Part shown: piece after piece, positions 17,390-26,300 of the stretch
Position numbering within the stretch: position 1 is the first letter of the stretch
Layout: each line of letters starts with the position of its first letter
NCBI GenBank assembly: GCA_020639235.1
Contig: JACKHC010000001.1
Location: 868,001 to 932,000 of the forward strand
Origin: Phycisphaeraceae bacterium
GTDB taxonomy: Bacteria; Planctomycetota; Phycisphaerae; Phycisphaerales; UBA1924
DNA length: 64,000 nucleotides
Reading direction: 5' to 3'
Made by a program: the position numbers and the translations under genes
The notes under the pieces: generated by a model
What the model was told of the DNA's origin: nothing
Databases searched by the model: none
What the model saw: the letters and a program-made list of their open reading frames with translations, nothing else

Positions 17390-17406
17390 GTAGCCCATGC
17401 TACATT
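17387..17406 (+). promoter_or_regulatory. Perfect dyad over the -10 box and start codon of the metal operon
   Basis: AATGTAGC (17387-17394) and GCTACATT (17399-17406) form a perfect 8-bp inverted repeat with a 4-bp spacer. It overlaps the -10 box, the likely start site and the ATG, an ideal repressor position. The size fits a DtxR/MntR-type operator, but the 8-4-8 layout also equals the BlaI-like dyad 115 bp away, so the regulator is not settled. Confidence 0.55.
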
Positions 17407-18377
17407 TCGTCCGTCTCCTGATCATGGCCGCGCTCCTCCTCCCGGCAGCCTGCTCCAAGGGGCCGCAAGCCCCCCAGACGCGCACCGCCGTCACCATCGT
17501 CTGCACCACCGGCATGATCGCCGATGCCGCGCGCAACATCGCCGCCGAACACGCCACCGTCACCGCGCTCATGGGCACCGGCGTCGATCCCCACCTCTAC
17601 AAACCCACCCGCTCCGATATGGCGCTCATCGCGCAAGCCGACATCGTCTTCTACAACGGCCTCCACCTTGAAGGAAAGATGATCGATGCGCTCCAGCGCG
17701 CCGCATCCTCCGGCCGCAGGGTATTCCCCGTCGCCGAGCACATCGACGCGTCGCAACTCCTCTCGCCCGCCGCGTTCCAGGGCGCGCACGATCCCCACAT
17801 CTGGATGAGCCCGCCCCTCTGGTCCCGCGCCGTCGAAGACATCCGCGACCGCCTCATCGAGCACGACCCGGATCACGCTCCCGACTACACCGCAAACGCC
17901 CGGCGCTACCTCGATCAACTCGCGCAGCTCGACGCGTACGCGAACCGCGTCATCGCCTCGATCCCCGAGTCCTCCCGCGTCCTCGTCACCGCGCACGACG
18001 CCTTCAACTACATGGGCCGCCAGTACAACCTCGAAGTCGTCGGCATCCAGGGAATATCCACCGAGTCCGAAGCGGGCGTCCGCGACATCGAGCGCATCGT
18101 CGACCTCCTCGTCAACCGCAAGATTAAGGCCGTCTTTGTCGAGACCACCGTCGCCGAGCGCAACATCAAGGCCCTCATCGCCGGCGCTGCGCAACAGAGT
18201 CACACCGTCATCATCGGCGGCTCGCTCTACTCCGATGCCATGGGCGCCGAGAACACCTACGAGGGCACCTACATCGGCATGATCGATCACAATCTCACCA
18301 CCATCGCCCGCGCCCTCGGAGGCGACGCCCCGCCCCGAGGTATGAACGGCCAACTCACCGAGAGCGCGCATCAATGA
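17397..18377 (+). CDS. Metal ABC transporter substrate-binding lipoprotein (TroA-like)
   Basis: A 326-residue cluster A-I binding protein. The signal ends in a lipobox, LPAA|C19. Four metal ligands can be placed: His66 in GVDPHLYKPT, His134 in HDPHIWMSP, His200 in VTAHDAFNYMG and Asp280 in SLYSDAMG. His at the third position matches TroA/ZnuA-type proteins, whereas the PsaA-type Mn binders have Glu there (known of the family). It would deliver Zn or Mn to the permeases encoded downstream. It is the first gene of a four-gene operon and overlaps the ATPase gene by 4 nt. Confidence 0.93.
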   Translation: MLHFVRLLIMAALLLPAACSKGPQAPQTRTAVTIVCTTGMIADAARNIAAEHATVTALMGTGVDPHLYKPTRSDMALIAQADIVFYNGLHLEGKMIDALQRAASSGRRVFPVAEHIDASQLLSPAAFQGAHDPHIWMSPPLWSRAVEDIRDRLIEHDPDHAPDYTANARRYLDQLAQLDAYANRVIASIPESSRVLVTAHDAFNYMGRQYNLEVVGIQGISTESEAGVRDIERIVDLLVNRKIKAVFVETTVAERNIKALIAGAAQQSHTVIIGGSLYSDAMGAENTYEGTYIGMIDHNLTTIARALGGDAPPRGMNGQLTESAHQ

Positions 18378-19207
18378 CCTCTCGCACCACGCCCAATCCG
18401 CGCACCCATGCGCCCCTCTCAGAGCGGCCCGAGCACTCCGCCGAGGCGCCCCTCTCCGTCCACGCGATGACCGTCGCCTACCACCGCAAGCCCGTCCTCT
18501 GGGATGTCGATCTCGATCTCCCTCCGCAGTCGCTCGTCGCCATCGTCGGCCCGAACGGCGCGGGCAAATCAACCCTCATCAAGGCGTGCCTCAACCTCAT
18601 CCCCATCGCCGCGGGAAGAGTCGAGTTCTGGGGCGACACCTTCGAGCACAACCGCTCCCGTGTCGGCTATGTCCCCCAGCGCGAGAGCGTGGACTGGGAC
18701 TTCCCCGTCTCCGCGCTCGATGTCGTAGCCATGGGCCGCTACCGACGCATCGGCTGGTTCAGACCCGTCACCCGCAAGCACAAGCAAGCCGCGCTCCGAT
18801 GCCTCGAAGAGGTCGGCATGGGCGAATACGCCAACCGCCAGATCTCCCAGCTCTCCGGAGGCCAGCAACAGCGCGTCTTCCTCGCCCGCGCGCTCGCCCA
18901 AGAAGCCGAACTCTATTTCATGGATGAGCCCTTCGCCGGCGTCGATGCCGCCACCGAGCGCGCCATCGTCGCCATCCTCCGGCGCATGCGCGAGCAGGGC
19001 CGCACCGTCGTCTGCGTCCACCACGACATCCAGACCGTCCCCGAGTACTTCGACCACGCCGTCCTCCTCAACATGCGGGTCGTCGCCGCCGGGCCCGTCG
19101 CCGAGGTCTTCAACCGCGAGAACCTTCAGCGCACCTACGGCGGCCGACTCACCCTCCTCACCGAAGCCACCGAGGCCGTCGCCCGCGCCGAACGCGGCTC
19201 AACATGA
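18374..19207 (+). CDS. Metal ABC transporter ATP-binding protein (TroB/MntB-like)
   Basis: A 277-residue ABC ATPase with Walker A GPNGAGKST (59-67), Q-loop region VGYVPQRESVDWDFP, signature LSGGQQQRVFLARAL, Walker B YFMDEPFAGVD and H-loop VHHD. The Q-loop sequence QRESVDWDFPV is characteristic of manganese/zinc importers of this class. It has about 25 extra N-terminal residues. Four-nt overlaps on both sides show translational coupling with the binding protein and the first permease. Confidence 0.95.
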   Translation: MTSRTTPNPRTHAPLSERPEHSAEAPLSVHAMTVAYHRKPVLWDVDLDLPPQSLVAIVGPNGAGKSTLIKACLNLIPIAAGRVEFWGDTFEHNRSRVGYVPQRESVDWDFPVSALDVVAMGRYRRIGWFRPVTRKHKQAALRCLEEVGMGEYANRQISQLSGGQQQRVFLARALAQEAELYFMDEPFAGVDAATERAIVAILRRMREQGRTVVCVHHDIQTVPEYFDHAVLLNMRVVAAGPVAEVFNRENLQRTYGGRLTLLTEATEAVARAERGST

Positions 19208-20547
19208 TCCTCGCGCAACTCTCATCTCCACCCGACCCCTCGTTCTGGCGCGAAGCGTTCCAGACACTCTCCCTCCGCGCCGGCTACAACACCACCGTCG
19301 TCGTCCTGGGCACGACACTCCTGGGGGTCGCCGCCGGGCTCGTCGGCTCCTTCCTCCTCCTGCGCAAACGCTCGCTCGTCGCCGATGCGCTGAGCCACGC
19401 CACCCTCCCCGGCGTCGCGCTCGCGTTCCTCATCGCCGACGCCATCGGAAACGGACTGAGCGCCAAGTCGCTCCCCGTCCTCCTCCTCGGCGCCGCGATC
19501 ACCGGCGTCCTCGCCGTCCTCACCGTCCAGCTCATCGTCCGCCACACGCGCCTCCGCGAAGACGCCGCCATCGGCCTCACGCTCTCCGTCTACTTCGGCG
19601 TCGGTGTCGTCCTCCTCCGCGCGGCGCCCGATTACGCCTCCACCCCCGCGTCCGGCCTCCACCACTTCATCTACGGCCAGACCGCCGGCCTCCTCATCAC
19701 CGATGTCTATCTCATGGGCGCGATCGCGACGATCGCCATCCTCGCCGCCGCGTTCCTCTTCAAAGAACTCGCCCTCACCTGCTTCAACGACGACTTTGCG
19801 CGCGCCACCGGCTGGCCCGTCTCGATCCTCGACATCGCGCTCATGGCCCTCGTCGTGCTCGTCGTCGTCGCCGGGCTCCAGGCCGTCGGCCTCATCCTCG
19901 TCGTCGCGCTCCTCATCATCCCGCCCGCCGCCGCGCGATTCTGGACCGAGCGCCTCGCGCGCATGGTCCTCGCCTCCGCGCTCATCGGTGGCGCCTCCGG
20001 CTACGCCGGCTCCACCCTCTCAGCGCTCCTTCCCCGGCAACCCACCGGCGCCATCATCGTCCTCGTCGCCGGCGCACTCTTCATCATCTCCATGCTCGCA
20101 GCGCCCACACGCGGCGTCATCCCCACGCTCATCCGCCGCGCCCGACTCCGCGCCCGCTTCGCCACCGACCACCTCGTCGAGTTCCTTTTCGATACCGCAT
20201 CCCCAGCGTCCCTCTCAGAAGTCGCCCGCGACCGCGCCTGGTCATCGCTCCAGTCACGCATCATCGCAACCGGCGCGCGCACCGCCGGGCTCATCACCGG
20301 CCCGCGCTCCGCCCTAACGCTGACCGACGCCGGACGCGCGCGGGGCCGCCGAGTCGCGCGCAACCACGCCCTCTGGTCGCAGTACCTCGTCACCTACGCC
20401 GACCTCGCACCCTCCCATGTCGACTTCTCCGTCGATCAGGTCGAGCACATCCTCTCCGAAGAACTCATCGCCGAACTCGAACAAGCCCTCGCCAAGCGCG
20501 GCATCAAGATCACCAGCGCACAAACGAGCAGCGGGGGGGACGCATGA
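19204..20547 (+). CDS. Metal ABC permease with C-terminal DtxR-like domain (degenerate metal site)
   Basis: A 447-residue protein, about 150 longer than normal TroC/ZnuB-type permeases. Residues 30-300 are the ABC-3 permease with RKRSLVADALSHATLPGVA and the late LLIIPPAAAR helix. Residues about 312-445 resemble a DtxR/MntR winged helix plus dimerisation region (LTLTDAGRARGRRVARNHALW then VEHILSEELI). By alignment from memory, His388, Glu414 and His415 keep the metal ligands, but other expected ligands are Ser or Asp, so this copy seems weaker than the one in the next gene. The tail would be cytoplasmic. Confidence 0.9.
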   Translation: MILAQLSSPPDPSFWREAFQTLSLRAGYNTTVVVLGTTLLGVAAGLVGSFLLLRKRSLVADALSHATLPGVALAFLIADAIGNGLSAKSLPVLLLGAAITGVLAVLTVQLIVRHTRLREDAAIGLTLSVYFGVGVVLLRAAPDYASTPASGLHHFIYGQTAGLLITDVYLMGAIATIAILAAAFLFKELALTCFNDDFARATGWPVSILDIALMALVVLVVVAGLQAVGLILVVALLIIPPAAARFWTERLARMVLASALIGGASGYAGSTLSALLPRQPTGAIIVLVAGALFIISMLAAPTRGVIPTLIRRARLRARFATDHLVEFLFDTASPASLSEVARDRAWSSLQSRIIATGARTAGLITGPRSALTLTDAGRARGRRVARNHALWSQYLVTYADLAPSHVDFSVDQVEHILSEELIAELEQALAKRGIKITSAQTSSGGDA

Positions 20548-21842
20548 ACACCTTCCTCACGCTCGATCTCATGCCGCTCCTCGCCGCCGTCCTCTCCGCG
20601 CTCTCCTGCGGCCTGCTCGGCAACTTCCTCGTCCTCCGCCGACTCTCGCTCATGGGCGATGCCATCTCCCACGCCGTCCTCCCCGGCATCGCCGCCGCGT
20701 TCGTCATCACGCAGTCGCGCTCCCCCGTCGCCATGCTCATCGGCGCGGGCGTCGCCGCGCTCCTCACCGTCCTCATCGTCGAGATCGTCAAGCGCCTCGG
20801 CAAGGTCGAGCCCGGCGCCGCCATGGGCGTCACATTCTCCGTACTCTTCGCGCTGGGTGTCGTCATGATCGAACGTGCGGCCCGCTCCGTCGATCTCGAC
20901 GCCGACTGCGTCCTCTACGGCCAACTCGAAACCCTCGCCTCCTTCGGCGCATCCGGCGACGCCATCCAAGTCCCCCGCCAGGTCATCACCCTCATCATCG
21001 TCACGCTCTTCGCGCTCGCCTTCGTCGGCGTCCTATTCAAGGAACTCCGCATCTCCGCGTTCGATCCCGGGCTCTCCACGAGCGTCGGCATCAGCGCCGG
21101 ACTCATGCACACGCTCCTCATGGCCCTCGTCGCCGCCGCCGCCGTCGCATCCTTCGAAGCCGTCGGCTCCATCCTCGTCATCGCCATGCTCATCGCGCCC
21201 GCGGCCACCGCGCGCATGCTCACCGACCGCCTCCGCCCGCAGATCTTCGTCTCACTCATCGCGGCACTCATCGCGTCAGTGGGGGGCTACTTCCTCGCCG
21301 CCCACGCCGAGTCGCTCGGTTTCAAGCGCTCCCTCGACGCCGCCGGCATGATCACCGTCATCTCCGGGCTGCTCTTCGCGATCGCCGCAGTCGCCTCGCC
21401 GAACCACGGCGTGCTCGCACGCGCCATCCGCCGACGCGCCCTCGCCGATCGGGTGATCCTCGAAGACCTCCTCGCCACCATCTACCGCGCCCACGAGACC
21501 GGCGCACCCGGCGCACGCGAGGAGGCGCTCCGCGCCGCACTCGGAACCAACCGCGCCTCCGCCGCACTCTCGATCGCCACGCGCCGCGCGCTCATCACGC
21601 GCCGGGATGCGCACATCGCGCTCACCGACATCGGCAGCGCCCTCGCCGCCGATCTCGTCCGCCGACACCGGCTGTGGGAGACCTACCTCGTCGATCGCGC
21701 CGGCGTCCGCCCCGACCACGCCCACGGCCCCGCCGAGATCCTCGAACACGCCCGCGCCGACAACCGTGCCCCCATCGCGCCGGACCTCGACGCCACCACC
21801 GATCCCCACGGCAGGCACATTCCATCGCCGCATGACAACTGA
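20544..21842 (+). CDS. Metal ABC permease with C-terminal MntR/DtxR-like domain (intact ligand set)
   Basis: A 432-residue protein. Residues 1-290 are an ABC-3 permease (LRRLSLMGDAISHAVLPGIA at 31-50; VIAMLIAPAATARM). Residues about 295-432 look like a DtxR/MntR regulator. VRRHRLWETYLVD gives His375 and Glu379, and DHAHGPAEILEH gives His394, Glu398, Glu401 and His402. These line up with DtxR His79, Glu83, His98, position 102, Glu105 and His106; Glu at position 102 is the manganese-type choice seen in MntR (family knowledge). Start chosen at the ATGA overlap with the previous gene. The domain could act as a metal-responsive gate or as a tethered regulator. Confidence 0.9.
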   Translation: MNTFLTLDLMPLLAAVLSALSCGLLGNFLVLRRLSLMGDAISHAVLPGIAAAFVITQSRSPVAMLIGAGVAALLTVLIVEIVKRLGKVEPGAAMGVTFSVLFALGVVMIERAARSVDLDADCVLYGQLETLASFGASGDAIQVPRQVITLIIVTLFALAFVGVLFKELRISAFDPGLSTSVGISAGLMHTLLMALVAAAAVASFEAVGSILVIAMLIAPAATARMLTDRLRPQIFVSLIAALIASVGGYFLAAHAESLGFKRSLDAAGMITVISGLLFAIAAVASPNHGVLARAIRRRALADRVILEDLLATIYRAHETGAPGAREEALRAALGTNRASAALSIATRRALITRRDAHIALTDIGSALAADLVRRHRLWETYLVDRAGVRPDHAHGPAEILEHARADNRAPIAPDLDATTDPHGRHIPSPHDN

Positions 21843-21853
21843 TCGCCGGGTGC

Positions 21854-21890
21854 CATGGCTCGACCCGAAGGGCGAGCCATGTTCCTTGCT
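21854..21890. terminator. Hairpin between converging operons
   Basis: CATGGCTCG (21854-21862) pairs perfectly with CGAGCCATG (21873-21881); inside, CCC-GAA-GGG extends the stem past a bulged A. It is followed by TTCCTTG and sits just after the metal operon and before the stop of the minus-strand FG-GAP gene, so it may end transcription from both sides. The U-run is poor. Confidence 0.45.
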
Positions 21891-21915
21891 ACACACGACA
21901 TGGTCGCCCACCGGC

Positions 21916-24900
21916 TCAGTGCGGCGCCACCTCGTCCCACTGCACCACCCGCGCGCTGTTACGCACCAGCGACTCATCGATCGTCACCATCTGCGCGATC
22001 GTCGTCGCGCCGATCGTCGTGCTCGCAGCGCCGGGCGTCACCTGGAACGAATAGGTGAACCCGCGCGTGAAGTACACCTTCAGCGTGTACGACGTGTCGG
22101 GGTCAACGCCCCCGAAATGCGCCCACATCGGCTCCGTCCCGCCGTACCCGCGCGCCGCGCCGATGTCCCGCCGACCCAGGTATGTCGATCCGTCTGCGGA
22201 CCAGAGTTCCACCCGCACGCCCACCGCCGCCTTGTTCGTCTTGCCCTTGCCCGCCCCCAGCACGCGCACCTTCAAGAACGCGTCGTCGTCCGTCAGGTTC
22301 TCGAGAAGGGTATTCCCCGCGTCCTCCTGCGTTACCGACAAGTCCAGATCGCCATCATTGTCATAGTCCACGAATACCGCGTCATGCCCGTCGCCCGGAG
22401 CCGCTGCACCGACATCCTGCGTGATGAATGTCCCGTCGCCGTTGTTCATGTACAGCACGTTCGACGACCCGACGCCGCGCGTCACGATATACAAATCAAG
22501 ATCGCCGTCGTTGTCATAATCGCCCCAGCAGCACCCGCGCTGCCCCGTCGTATCCGTCAACCCGGCAGCACTCGCCTGGTTTGTGAACGCCCCCGTCCCC
22601 GCGTCCCAGTCCCGGTCATTCCGCCACAGATACCCCGTCTGCCCGCTGTCGCGTCGGCTCACCCACAGGTCCATGTCGCCGTCGTTGTCGTAGTCGCCCC
22701 ACGCCGAACCCATCTTGTCCGAGTTCCCAGTCGTCACGCCGATCCCGAAGTTGTTCTGCGTGTAAGTCCCGTCACCATTGGAAACGAACAACCTCCCGCC
22801 GTTGTAGTGATAGAAGAAGTCCGGGTAACCGTCGTTGTTCACATCCGCGCTCGAGCAGAAATCGCCGTTACCCTTGTCGCCCGAGTCGTTCATCCCAATA
22901 AGCGAGTCCGTACTCCCCAGAAGACTCGTCGGAACCGAGCCCTGATTCGCCGCGATCCAGTTCCCGTTCTGCGAGAACACCACCACATCGCACCAACCGT
23001 CTCCGTCGATGTCGCCCGCCCCAACGCCCTCCATGTTGTCAGCGTTCATGAACCCCAGATCGCCGACATCCGTCAGTGTTCCCGATCCGTTGTTCATGAA
23101 CACCCGCTCCGACGCGTAGCTCTGCATCCCGAAGAGGTCGAGATCGCCGTCGTTGTCGATGTCCAGCAGCGCGCCCTGCCTGTAGATCGTCGTTCCCGTT
23201 GCTTGCGCTGCGAACGCGCCTCCCCCCGTGTTCCGCATCACAAACGACGCCACGTCCCCCGTCACCGCAGCATCAAGATCGCCGTCATCGTCGAGGTCGC
23301 CCCACATGAGTCCCGCGCCCCAGTCGGAGTCGGATGTCGTAGCCACATCGAACCCCGACGATCCGGAGACATCCTCGAACAGGAGCCCTTGAGTCAGAAA
23401 CGAAACCATCGCGATCTGTTCGCTTGTGTGGCTCCGGTCCGAGTCCTTGATGACATCCTCGTCCATGGTCGCGTGCGCCCGACTCGCCGTCGCGTGCGGA
23501 GAGCCGTACATCACCGGCCACGCGCCGTCGCCGCCGTCCATGCCCGCGGCGGAGGCGATGACCACGCGCGGCGCCGCCGCGAATGGCGCGTAGAAGTTGA
23601 CCTCATGCGGAGGGTTGTTGTGCATCCCCGTGACCGAGTCGCTGGTGAGCACGGCGTCGAACGGGACGCCGTTGATCTCGCCATGCCCCTGCTCGAAGAC
23701 GATGAATCCGACGACCTCATCGGCGCGGGTCTTGTCCGTGTCTTCACCGACGTGACGCCCGGTGTAAAGGTGTGTCGAGGAAGGGGGGTTCCCGGCCGAA
23801 GAGCCCCGCGCCCAGAACACGGACCAGTCCTCGTCGTTGGCGGTCATCACCTGCCCGATCACCACTGGGCTCGAATACGCCTGGAGGTAGCCCTGCTGCT
23901 CGGCTTTCCAGCTGCCGCTCCGATCGGTGAGCTTCGAGGTGAACTTCTGCGCTTCAAGGCGGACGCCATCGATTTCCCACGCGCCCGCCTCGACGGCGAT
24001 CCACGCCACGCGATCGGGGACAGGTGTCGCGAGATCGCCGGGGTTCTGCAGCCACACATCGAAGCCGCTCCCATCAACCCCGTCCACCCGCGCTACCACC
24101 GGCTGCGTGTTGTTGTCGTAGTAAACGCAACACACGATCACCGGGTCCACAAACGCGGTTTCAAAGCCAATACGCTTCCGCACAGGCCCGACTGTCGTGC
24201 GCCCCACTTCAAGCGCAAACTGAGTTCCGGACATGAACGCGGGCCCGGCCGCCCACTCAAGAGAGCGCCTCATCAGTTGTTTGCCATCATCATTCAGTGC
24301 CCAAAAGGCGTTAGGCGAAGTCCCCCAAGGAACGAACACACGTCGTCCCGTCGCCGTGCTCCCATCATCGAGCACAGCGCCAATGTCGAATGCTCCTAGC
24401 ACCGGCGTCGAAGAGCCAACTCGCGTTGCGAGTATCTGCATGCCGCTGGCCGTTGTACCCGCGGTGCTCCCCATGCCGTTTGAAGAGTCAAGCAACTCAA
24501 GGACACCCGCAGCCACCGTTTCGGTAATGTAGTGGGTCTCCGTGGTGATCTGAATGTCATCACTAGAGAATGTCCCCCCGGATGCACTACAGAACTCCAT
24601 ATCATCGAAGATCGCATGTTCTTCGACAACAACACCAACATCCGCACGCAACAATTTTGCGCCAACAGAGCCCGAGTCCACGTTCTCCGTGACATAAACA
24701 ACGTCAACGCTATCAATAGCGGCATCGAACTGCGCCTGGCTTGCGCCCTGCGAGATCAGCGTGACATCCCAGCCCCAGTCCTCGAACAGCGACTTGTGCG
24801 CCGTATCCTCGGCATCAAGCGCCGAAGCATTCCGGACCACAAACAACAGGTCCTGCCCACGCGCCGCCCCCGCAGCGCACACCACCACAACAACACCAAT

Positions 24901-24924
24901 CAATACAGTCAGCATCGCGCGCAT
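21916..24924 (-). CDS. Secreted FG-GAP/VCBS-repeat protein with ASPIC-like end
   Basis: A 1002-residue exported protein. The signal peptide is MRAMLTVLIGVVVVVCAAG, cut near ARGQ. An N-terminal alpha/beta domain (about 25-230; LLFVVRNASALDAEDTAH, VVYVTENVDSG) resembles glutamine-amidotransferase-like folds. A beta-rich middle follows (about 230-460), then many FG-GAP/VCBS calcium-loop repeats such as GDYDNDGDLDLYI and VDYDNDGDLDLSV (about 480-880). The tail resembles ASPIC/UnbV. Such proteins are surface or secreted propellers. GGAGG lies about 6 nt before the chosen ATG; the frame is open far upstream without a signal. Divergent from the pilin-fusion gene. Confidence 0.85.
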   Translation of the reverse strand: MRAMLTVLIGVVVVVCAAGAARGQDLLFVVRNASALDAEDTAHKSLFEDWGWDVTLISQGASQAQFDAAIDSVDVVYVTENVDSGSVGAKLLRADVGVVVEEHAIFDDMEFCSASGGTFSSDDIQITTETHYITETVAAGVLELLDSSNGMGSTAGTTASGMQILATRVGSSTPVLGAFDIGAVLDDGSTATGRRVFVPWGTSPNAFWALNDDGKQLMRRSLEWAAGPAFMSGTQFALEVGRTTVGPVRKRIGFETAFVDPVIVCCVYYDNNTQPVVARVDGVDGSGFDVWLQNPGDLATPVPDRVAWIAVEAGAWEIDGVRLEAQKFTSKLTDRSGSWKAEQQGYLQAYSSPVVIGQVMTANDEDWSVFWARGSSAGNPPSSTHLYTGRHVGEDTDKTRADEVVGFIVFEQGHGEINGVPFDAVLTSDSVTGMHNNPPHEVNFYAPFAAAPRVVIASAAGMDGGDGAWPVMYGSPHATASRAHATMDEDVIKDSDRSHTSEQIAMVSFLTQGLLFEDVSGSSGFDVATTSDSDWGAGLMWGDLDDDGDLDAAVTGDVASFVMRNTGGGAFAAQATGTTIYRQGALLDIDNDGDLDLFGMQSYASERVFMNNGSGTLTDVGDLGFMNADNMEGVGAGDIDGDGWCDVVVFSQNGNWIAANQGSVPTSLLGSTDSLIGMNDSGDKGNGDFCSSADVNNDGYPDFFYHYNGGRLFVSNGDGTYTQNNFGIGVTTGNSDKMGSAWGDYDNDGDMDLWVSRRDSGQTGYLWRNDRDWDAGTGAFTNQASAAGLTDTTGQRGCCWGDYDNDGDLDLYIVTRGVGSSNVLYMNNGDGTFITQDVGAAAPGDGHDAVFVDYDNDGDLDLSVTQEDAGNTLLENLTDDDAFLKVRVLGAGKGKTNKAAVGVRVELWSADGSTYLGRRDIGAARGYGGTEPMWAHFGGVDPDTSYTLKVYFTRGFTYSFQVTPGAASTTIGATTIAQMVTIDESLVRNSARVVQWDEVAPH

Positions 24925-25102
24925 ATCGGGCCTCCCTCCGCGGCACATCCGCCACAGGCACCTCACCTGATCGACCCGATCTCCCCCCCGAATCGCCCCG
25001 CCGACCACGCCCCGTCCGTTTGTGACGCCTGCAAGGGTTTCACAGCACCCTTCCCCGGAATAGGTGTCAACTCCTACCGCCTCAAGGCCGATAGCCGACC
25101 CC

Positions 25103-26290
25103 ATGGCACGCCCCACGCCACCCCCGCGCCCATCGCCCCTCTGGGTCCTCGTCGGCCTCGCGATGCTCGCGCACTTCGCGCTCCTGGCGTGGTTCAAGCA
25201 CATCAATAACATCGAGGGCGAACTCCTCTGGTTCTCCCACGCCGGCCTCCTCCTCGGCGCTCTCGCGCTCATCGCACGCTCCACAAGCCTCGCCGCAACC
25301 GCCTTCATCCTAGTCGCCGGCTTCCACATCCTCTGGATCGCCGACGCCACTCTCGGCCTCACCACAGGCGATTTCCCCGTCGGCGGCACCCGCTTCCTCC
25401 TCACCGCTGACACCCCAACCCTCGCCCTCACCACGCACCACATCTACCTCGCGCCGACGCTCGCCATCTTCCTGTTGCGCCGCAATCGTATCCCGATCAC
25501 GGCGCTCCCCGCGGCACTCATCCTCCTCATCGCGCTCACCGCGACGAGCCGCCTCACGCTCCCGCCCTCCATGAACATCAACTACGCCCACGCCGCCCTC
25601 GCAAGCAGCTCCAACCCCGCCCTCGTCTGGTTCAACGCGCTCCCGACGCGCCTGTACCTCCCGGTCCACGCAGCATTCTGCCTCCTGGTGTTCCTCACCC
25701 CATCGGTCATCATCATGAAGACACTCATCGCCGCACGCTCGCACGCCAAACGCCGCGCCACGAGCGCCCGCGTGTCACCCGAACGCGCCCAGGCAACCCG
25801 CCTGCTCGCGCGCATGGGGCGGAGCGGGGGGGGCGGGTTCACCCTCATCGAACTCCTCGCCGTCCTCATCGTCCTCGCCGTGCTCGCGGCAGTCGCGCTC
25901 CCGCGCTACTTCAACTTCTCCGCCGATGCCAAGGACTCCGCCGACGATGCATCCATCGCCGCGATCAATACAGCCCTCGACAACGCCTTCACACTCCATA
26001 GAGCCGAGGGCGCCGACCCGGACGCCTGCATCGATACCGTTTCCAAGGTCGCGTCCGTGATGGAGGGCGACGAGCTCCCCTTCGGCATCACGCTCGACGC
26101 CGGTGTGTTCACCGATCAGCGTGGAAACACCTACCAGTTCACGGCCGAAACCCTCTCAACACCCGCGCGCCTCCGACGCATCGATCCGGGCGGCGCCGGA
26201 GGCGGAGGCGGGGCCGGTGGTGGCGGCGCTGGTGGTGGCGCCGGCGGGGGAGCCGAAGACGCCGACCCGCCCGCAGACCTCTCATCCTGA
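25103..26290 (+). CDS. Multi-span membrane protein fused to a type IV pilin-like domain
   Basis: One uninterrupted frame of 395 residues. Residues 1-225 hold about six hydrophobic helices (WVLVGLAMLAHFALLAWF, FSHAGLLLGALALIA and others) of no family I know. Residues 238-395 look like a complete prepilin: MGRSGGGG then FTLIELLAVLIVLAVLAAVALP, with the prepilin-peptidase site G245|F246 and Glu at +5, and a Gly-rich tail. The pilin may also start separately at ATG 25814. A G8 run (25826-25833) lies just before the cleavage site; shifting the frame there gives no nearby stop, so a simple sequencing slip does not explain the fusion. An in-frame GTG 39 nt upstream is an alternative start. Confidence 0.7.
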   Translation: MARPTPPPRPSPLWVLVGLAMLAHFALLAWFKHINNIEGELLWFSHAGLLLGALALIARSTSLAATAFILVAGFHILWIADATLGLTTGDFPVGGTRFLLTADTPTLALTTHHIYLAPTLAIFLLRRNRIPITALPAALILLIALTATSRLTLPPSMNINYAHAALASSSNPALVWFNALPTRLYLPVHAAFCLLVFLTPSVIIMKTLIAARSHAKRRATSARVSPERAQATRLLARMGRSGGGGFTLIELLAVLIVLAVLAAVALPRYFNFSADAKDSADDASIAAINTALDNAFTLHRAEGADPDACIDTVSKVASVMEGDELPFGITLDAGVFTDQRGNTYQFTAETLSTPARLRRIDPGGAGGGGGAGGGGAGGGAGGGAEDADPPADLSS

Positions 26291-26300
26291 CGCTCTCGCG

